This document shows, in pieces, positions 15,268 to 18,537 of a stretch of DNA of 18,537 nt. How positions within the stretch are numbered: the first letter of the stretch is position 1; the number at the start of each line of letters is the position of its first letter. This DNA is from an uncultured Oscillospiraceae bacterium (GTDB lineage Bacteria > Bacillota > Clostridia > Oscillospirales > Oscillospiraceae). The stretch spans positions 1 to 18,537 of the forward strand of contig CAAFLG010000069.1 of the NCBI GenBank assembly GCA_900763705.1. Direction: 5' to 3'. The notes below the pieces were generated by a model. That model was not told the origin of the DNA. It searched no databases and worked only from the letters and a program-made list of their open reading frames with translations. Position numbers and translations under genes: made by a program.

Positions 15268-15336
15268 ATCGTTTTCCTCCTTATTTTTTGAAAAGGACGT
15301 TGCCGTCCTCCGATTATCCATACTATACTAATTTAC

Positions 15337-15365
15337 ACTTTACCACAGCTTTTTCCCAATTACAA
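15337..15365 (-). promoter_or_regulatory. Predicted sigma-A promoter for the ddl-murF operon
   Basis: On the minus strand TTGTAA (15360-15365), a 17-bp spacer and TAAAGT (15337-15342) are present, with TGG directly before the -10. It lies about 70 bases before the ddl ATG and just past the terminator of the SLH gene. Other AT-rich boxes (TATAGT, GATAAT) lie a little downstream but lack a partner -35. Confidence 0.5.
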
Positions 15366-15367
15366 GC

Positions 15368-15393
15368 AAAAGAGAACGGCGGAAAAGCCGTTC
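15368..15393 (-). terminator. Intrinsic terminator of the SLH-protein gene
   Basis: A 7-bp perfect stem (GAACGGC 15374-15380 with GCCGTTC 15387-15393), extendable by a G-T and a G-C pair, with a 6-base loop, is followed on the minus strand by TCTTTTG. It begins 21 bases after the SLH-protein stop. Confidence 0.75.
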
Positions 15394-15414
15394 CCTTTTG
15401 TTCGTTTTTTATCC

Positions 15415-16422
15415 TCAGCCGAAAATTCCCGCAAGCAGTCCGCCCTTTTGCGCGCTCCCCTCCCGGAGTGTCATCGCCGCGCTCAAAAGCTCCGCCGCCT
15501 GTGCGCGTGTGACACCCGAGCGCATCTCGTCGGCGGAAAAACGTCCGCTCTCGATGACGCTGACAGACTGCAAATTCGCCACCGCCTGCGCGCACCACGC
15601 GCTCTCCGCGTCAGGCGCGTCGAAGTCCGAAAGGTCCACATCCGTCACGCGCAGGAGCCTGTTCAGTACGACCGCCGCCTCGTTGAGCGTGATGAGGTCG
15701 CCCGCGCGGAAGGCGACGCCCTCCTGCGTGCCGACGCCCGAAATGACACCCGCGTTCAGCGCGCTCACGGCGTAGCCCTTTGCCCAGGTCGGGATGCTCG
15801 CATCGTCGCAGAAGCCGGTCATCTGCACGTCTTCCGCGCTCATGTCCATCGCCGCGAGCGCCATGGCGATAAATTCGCCGCGCGAGAGCGTGCGTTCGGG
15901 TTCAAAAAAGTAGCTATTCCCGATCTTCGCGCCCACAAACACGCCGTGCTCGGCAAGATCGACCGCCGCCGTGTGCGCGCGCTCGCCGTCCATGTCGGCA
16001 TAGAAAACGCCGCTATTCGCCTTTTTGATCGTAATGCTCACCGTCGCGGGCAGCGAGACGTTGCCCTCCTCATCGGTCGCGGTATAGGTGAAGCTGTCGC
16101 TCCCCAGCCTGCCGAGCGGCGTATAGACAAAGCCGAGGCCGTCCTCCGTCAGCGTGACCGTCCCCTTCTTCGGCTCGCGCGCGACGGCAAAGCAGAGCGC
16201 GCCGCCCTCGTTGTCCACCGCGCGGAACGCGCCCTCATACGCAACGCCGCGGTAGACGCGGATCTCCATGTTCTCCGCCACCGGCGCACCGTCGGCGGCC
16301 TTTGTTTCCTCCTTTGCTCTGCTGAATAGCGCTTCGGCGCTCTGCATCGGCGCGAGGGGCAGCAAAAGCAGCGCCATCACGAACGGCAGCGCCCGAAAGA
16401 TCGCATCGTTTCTTCTTTGCAT
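15415..16422 (-). CDS. Exported S-layer-homology protein with an Ig/cadherin-like domain
   Basis: This 335-residue exported protein has a signal peptide (two Arg, hydrophobic core, likely cut after SAEA near residue 31). An Ig/cadherin-like beta domain follows at about 45-132, with EDGLGFVYTP and the motif GSDSFTYTATDEEGN, as in tandem repeats of bacterial surface proteins. Three SLH repeats lie at about 139-193, 202-257 and 267-318; each has the aromatic start and a TRAE-like end (SRGEFIAMAL, TLNEAAVVL, TRAQAAELL). SLH repeats usually bind pyruvylated secondary wall polymer, so it is probably held on the wall. ATG at 16422 has AAGGAG 8 bases upstream. It lies between rodA and ddl with its own terminator. 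No convincing promoter was found in 16423-16506. Confidence 0.9.
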   Translation of the reverse strand: MQRRNDAIFRALPFVMALLLLPLAPMQSAEALFSRAKEETKAADGAPVAENMEIRVYRGVAYEGAFRAVDNEGGALCFAVAREPKKGTVTLTEDGLGFVYTPLGRLGSDSFTYTATDEEGNVSLPATVSITIKKANSGVFYADMDGERAHTAAVDLAEHGVFVGAKIGNSYFFEPERTLSRGEFIAMALAAMDMSAEDVQMTGFCDDASIPTWAKGYAVSALNAGVISGVGTQEGVAFRAGDLITLNEAAVVLNRLLRVTDVDLSDFDAPDAESAWCAQAVANLQSVSVIESGRFSADEMRSGVTRAQAAELLSAAMTLREGSAQKGGLLAGIFG

Positions 16423-16506
16423 TGAACATTCTCCTTCCAAAAAACTGAGCGATGCTATTGTTTGTTTTTCGGGCAAAAATATGCAGCTTTTCGCGCTTTG
16501 AACGGC

Positions 16507-16547
16507 AAAAGCGGGCGTACCCTTCTCTCAAAGGATACGCCCGCTTT
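16507..16547 (-). terminator. Intrinsic terminator of rodA
   Basis: A 12-bp perfect stem (16508-16519 with 16536-16547), one mismatch, four more pairs (CCTT/AAGG) and a 6-base loop end on the minus strand in TTTTGCC. It starts 9 bases after the rodA-like stop. The strength of the stem makes the downstream SLH gene likely to be separately transcribed. Confidence 0.8.
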
Positions 16548-16556
16548 CTGTATTTG

Positions 16557-17741
16557 TCAGTTGACGAGCCATTCCGGCCGCGACCGTTTCTTGATGCCGG
16601 ACACCACGCCCATCGCACCGAAGAGCGTGACGACGGACGAGCCGCCGTAGCTGAAAAACGGCAGCGTCAGCCCGATGACGGGCATGAGAAAAAGGCACAT
16701 ACCGATGTTCGCGATCGTCTGAAAGATGAGCATCCCCGCCATGCCGACGCACACGAGGCTCTCCATGCGTGTCGGCGCTTCGCGCGCGACGATGAGGCAG
16801 CGGACGATGATGGCGAGCAGCAGTACGATAATGAGGAGGCAGCCGATGAAGCCCAGCTCCTCGCCGCAGACGCAGAAGATGAAGTCCGTCTGCCGCTCGG
16901 GAAGGCTCCACTTAGCGGATGATTGTGTCTGCGTGCCTTGGAACAGCCCCTGCCCCGTCAGCTTGCCCGAGCCGAGGGCGAGCATACCGCGTGTCTGCTG
17001 AAAGCCCTTTTTTTCCGGCTGGTAGCTGTGGTCGAGGATGACCTTGATGCGGTCGTACCAATCTCCGCGCAGAAGGCCGAGGTTCCACGCGGCGAGAAAC
17101 GCGCCCACCGCGCCGCCCACGCCGAGGAATATCCACCGCAGGGCAAAGCCCGCGGCAAACGCCATACACAAGAAGACGAAGAGATAGACAAGCCCGCTGC
17201 CCGCGTCCTTGGAGAGGATATAGTAGAAGACAAACATCGCGCCCGCGTGCGCCGTGGGCTGGATGACGTTCGTAAAGCTGCGCAGGTCGCGTTTTTCCTG
17301 CAAGAGCGCAAGCTGGCGCGCAAGCAGAAGGATAAAGGTGATCTTCACGATCTCGGCGGGCTGGACGGTGATGGGGAAATTCTCCAGAAAGCCGATGCCG
17401 AGCCTTTTGCCGATATCGTTTACGCCGAGCCATGCGCGGTTGCCGTTGCGTGTAAGGCCGAAGGGCGTGCGCAGCAGCAGGATGAAGCCGAAGTTGAAGA
17501 TGAGCAGCCATTTCCATTTTTTGCTCAATTCCCCCACATCGACCGCCGAAAAGAAGAAGTACAGAAGCACGCCGATCAGCAGTCCGAAGCCCTGAATGGC
17601 GACGTATTTGAGCGTGCCGCGAAAGTGCGTGGCGCTTGCGATGAGCACCATGCCGTAGAGCGTGGAGCAGACGCACAGGGCGAGCAGCACCAGGTCGGAC
17701 TGGCGCACCACATCGCTTAAAAAATCGCGGATCTTCCCCAT
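16557..17741 (-). CDS. rodA: RodA/FtsW (SEDS) peptidoglycan glycosyltransferase
   Basis: SEDS proteins are multi-pass membrane enzymes that polymerise lipid II into glycan strands with a partner class B PBP. The 394 residues have about ten hydrophobic segments. Family marks are QPAEIVK (127-133), the large outer loop with GLFQGTQTQ, then LPERQTDFIFCVCGEELGF, whose Asp286 is the probable conserved catalytic acid, and near the end GLTLPFFSYGGSS. The TDFIF-GEELGF form and a short C terminus favour RodA over FtsW, but the branch is not certain and SpoVE is possible. ATG at 17741 has AAAGGAG 10 bases upstream; a start 16 codons earlier has no site. No PBP or mre genes are adjacent. Confidence 0.9.
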   Translation of the reverse strand: MGKIRDFLSDVVRQSDLVLLALCVCSTLYGMVLIASATHFRGTLKYVAIQGFGLLIGVLLYFFFSAVDVGELSKKWKWLLIFNFGFILLLRTPFGLTRNGNRAWLGVNDIGKRLGIGFLENFPITVQPAEIVKITFILLLARQLALLQEKRDLRSFTNVIQPTAHAGAMFVFYYILSKDAGSGLVYLFVFLCMAFAAGFALRWIFLGVGGAVGAFLAAWNLGLLRGDWYDRIKVILDHSYQPEKKGFQQTRGMLALGSGKLTGQGLFQGTQTQSSAKWSLPERQTDFIFCVCGEELGFIGCLLIIVLLLAIIVRCLIVAREAPTRMESLVCVGMAGMLIFQTIANIGMCLFLMPVIGLTLPFFSYGGSSVVTLFGAMGVVSGIKKRSRPEWLVN

Positions 17742-17777
17742 CGGCGCATCGCTCCTTTCGCACAAAGTTTTCGATGT

Positions 17778-17806
17778 ATTGTAGCACAATTTCGTGCGGC
17801 TGTAAA
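17778..17806 (-). promoter_or_regulatory. Predicted sigma-A promoter for rodA
   Basis: On the minus strand TTTACA (17801-17806), 17 bp, then TACAAT (17778-17783), with TGC directly before the -10 as an extended element. Both hexamers match consensus at five of six positions. The -10 is 36 bases before the ATG. This is the best promoter match in the window. Confidence 0.8.
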
Positions 17807-17838
17807 CGCACTTTTCCCGGAAAAGCGCGGAAAAAGAA

Positions 17839-17867
17839 TTGTAAAGCCGTGATCGCTGTGCTATACT
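17839..17867 (+). promoter_or_regulatory. Predicted sigma-A promoter for tsaE-tsaB
   Basis: On the plus strand TTGTAA (17839-17844), 17 bp, then TATACT (17862-17867), preceded by TGC as an extended -10. It lies 42 bases before the tsaE ATG and is back to back with the rodA promoter, the two -35 boxes being 32 bp apart. Confidence 0.75.
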
Positions 17868-17909
17868 GTCTGGTAATATGGGTTAAAATGGGGGTCAGGA
17901 GGCGAAGAA

Positions 17910-18338
17910 ATGCAGTTTGTGTCACACAGCGCGGAGGAAACCGAGCGCTTCGGCGAATCGCTCGCCCAGGAGCTGCGAGCGGGCGACGTGCTCGCCTTCA
18001 CCGGCTCGCTCGGCATGGGAAAGACCGCCTTCACGCGCGGCCTTGCGCGCGGCCTCGGCTGCCGCGGACGCGTCACGAGCCCGACGTTCACCATCGTGAA
18101 CGAATACGAGGGCAAAACGCCCCTCTTCCACTTTGATATGTACCGTCTCGGCTCGTCGGACGAGCTTTTCGACATCGGCTGGGACGATTACCTTGCCCGC
18201 GGCGGCGTGTGTGCCGTCGAATGGAGCGAGCGCGTGTCCGACGCGCTGCCCGGGGATACGATCTTCGTCGACATCGCGCGCGGCAAAGAGGGCGAAAATA
18301 TGCGCACCATCACGGTCACAGGAGGCAGATTCGCATGA
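17910..18338 (+). CDS. tsaE: tRNA t6A biosynthesis ATPase TsaE
   Basis: TsaE is the small ATPase that drives cycling of the TsaB-TsaD complex, which moves threonylcarbamoyl from the TsaC product to A37 of ANN-decoding tRNAs. The 142 residues match family length. They contain P-loop GSLGMGKT (32-39), switch-like SPTF (57-60), HFDMYRL (74-80), ELFDIGWDDYL (85-95) and VEWSER (103-108). AGGAGG lies 7 bases before the ATG. The stop overlaps the tsaB start (ATGA), so the two are coupled. Its partner TsaC is encoded about 9.5 kb away on the other strand, inside the CoaE fusion. Confidence 0.97.
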   Translation: MQFVSHSAEETERFGESLAQELRAGDVLAFTGSLGMGKTAFTRGLARGLGCRGRVTSPTFTIVNEYEGKTPLFHFDMYRLGSSDELFDIGWDDYLARGGVCAVEWSERVSDALPGDTIFVDIARGKEGENMRTITVTGGRFA

Positions 18339-18537
18339 AAATTCTCGCTCTGGAAACATCGGCGAAGAGCGTTTCCTGCGCCGTCGTCGAAGACGGCGCG
18401 CCGCTCGCCTCCGCCTATCAGTGCACGGGGCTGACGCACAGCCGGACGCTTCTGCCGATGGTGGATGCGATGCTCAAAAACGCCGATCTGACGCTCGATG
18501 ATATCAATGCCATCGCCATCGCGGCGGGGCCGGGCTC
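18335..18537 (+). CDS. tsaB: tRNA t6A biosynthesis protein TsaB, N-terminal part (cut by window edge)
   Basis: TsaB is the inactive ASKHA-fold paralogue that dimerises with TsaD to form the t6A transferase scaffold. The 67 visible codons show the family opening ILALETSAKSVSCAVVEDG, then THSRTLLPMVDAML, and the AIAAGPGS stretch right at the edge. The ATG overlaps the tsaE stop by 4 bases, and GGAGG lies inside tsaE about 10 bases upstream. In many Firmicutes rimI and tsaD follow; they would lie beyond 18537. Confidence 0.95.
   Translation, partial: MKILALETSAKSVSCAVVEDGAPLASAYQCTGLTHSRTLLPMVDAMLKNADLTLDDINAIAIAAGPG

Noticed and set aside
16423..16506. Promoter for the SLH-protein gene
   Set aside because: AT-rich boxes exist (for example CATATT), but only with spacers of about 13, 15 or 19 bp to a -35-like hexamer, so none was convincing.

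Overview
The window is a densely packed stretch of high-GC chromosome, most likely from a Clostridia-class Firmicute, with an Oscillospiraceae-type gut bacterium as my best guess. I base this on AGGAGG-type ribosome sites, sigma-A promoters with a strict 17-bp spacer, SLH-domain, TepA/ClpP-like, DegV and ABC-F proteins, and short intergenic gaps. The taxonomic call is inference, because no rRNA or tRNA gene is present. Almost everything is on the minus strand. Only tsaE and tsaB at the right edge are on the plus strand. No mobile element, CRISPR array, tRNA or rRNA was seen.

Layout from left to right. (1) 1-2262: smc (chromosome segregation), cut by the left edge, with its own promoter. (2) 2263-2598: a 336-bp gene-free spacer with the smc promoter, an intrinsic terminator and four further tightly packed hairpins. 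(3) 2599-3309: tepA-like ClpP-family serine protease. (4) 3412-3840: a small AT-rich lipoprotein gene with its own promoter. (5) 3960-5387: a DegV fatty-acid-binding protein plus a nitroreductase, closed by a terminator. (6) 5572-15267: one long predicted operon transcribed right to left, ddl - murF - ABC-F ATPase - YdcF-like membrane protein - flavodoxin - prfA - TsaC/CoaE fusion - M18 aminopeptidase. Its genes overlap or lie at most 16 bp apart. It has a promoter before ddl and a perfect 16-bp-stem terminator after the peptidase. (7) 15415-16422: an exported SLH-domain protein. (8) 16557-17741: a RodA/FtsW-type glycosyltransferase. (9) 17742-17909: a divergent promoter region. (10) 17910-18537: tsaE and the start of tsaB.

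Two themes run through the genes. One is the cell envelope: ddl, murF, rodA, the SLH protein and the YdcF-like protein. The other is translation and tRNA t6A modification: prfA, ABC-F, TsaC, TsaE and TsaB. The most unusual object is the single 550-codon reading frame at 6959-8611. It joins a complete Sua5-type threonylcarbamoyl-AMP synthase to a complete dephospho-CoA kinase, so a t6A enzyme and the last enzyme of CoA synthesis form one polypeptide. At the joint there is a well-spaced ribosome site and two ATGs in the wrong frame. This suggests either a recent fusion by loss of one base or a one-base sequencing error. Five of the six promoters described have a TGn extended -10 element and a 17-bp spacer.
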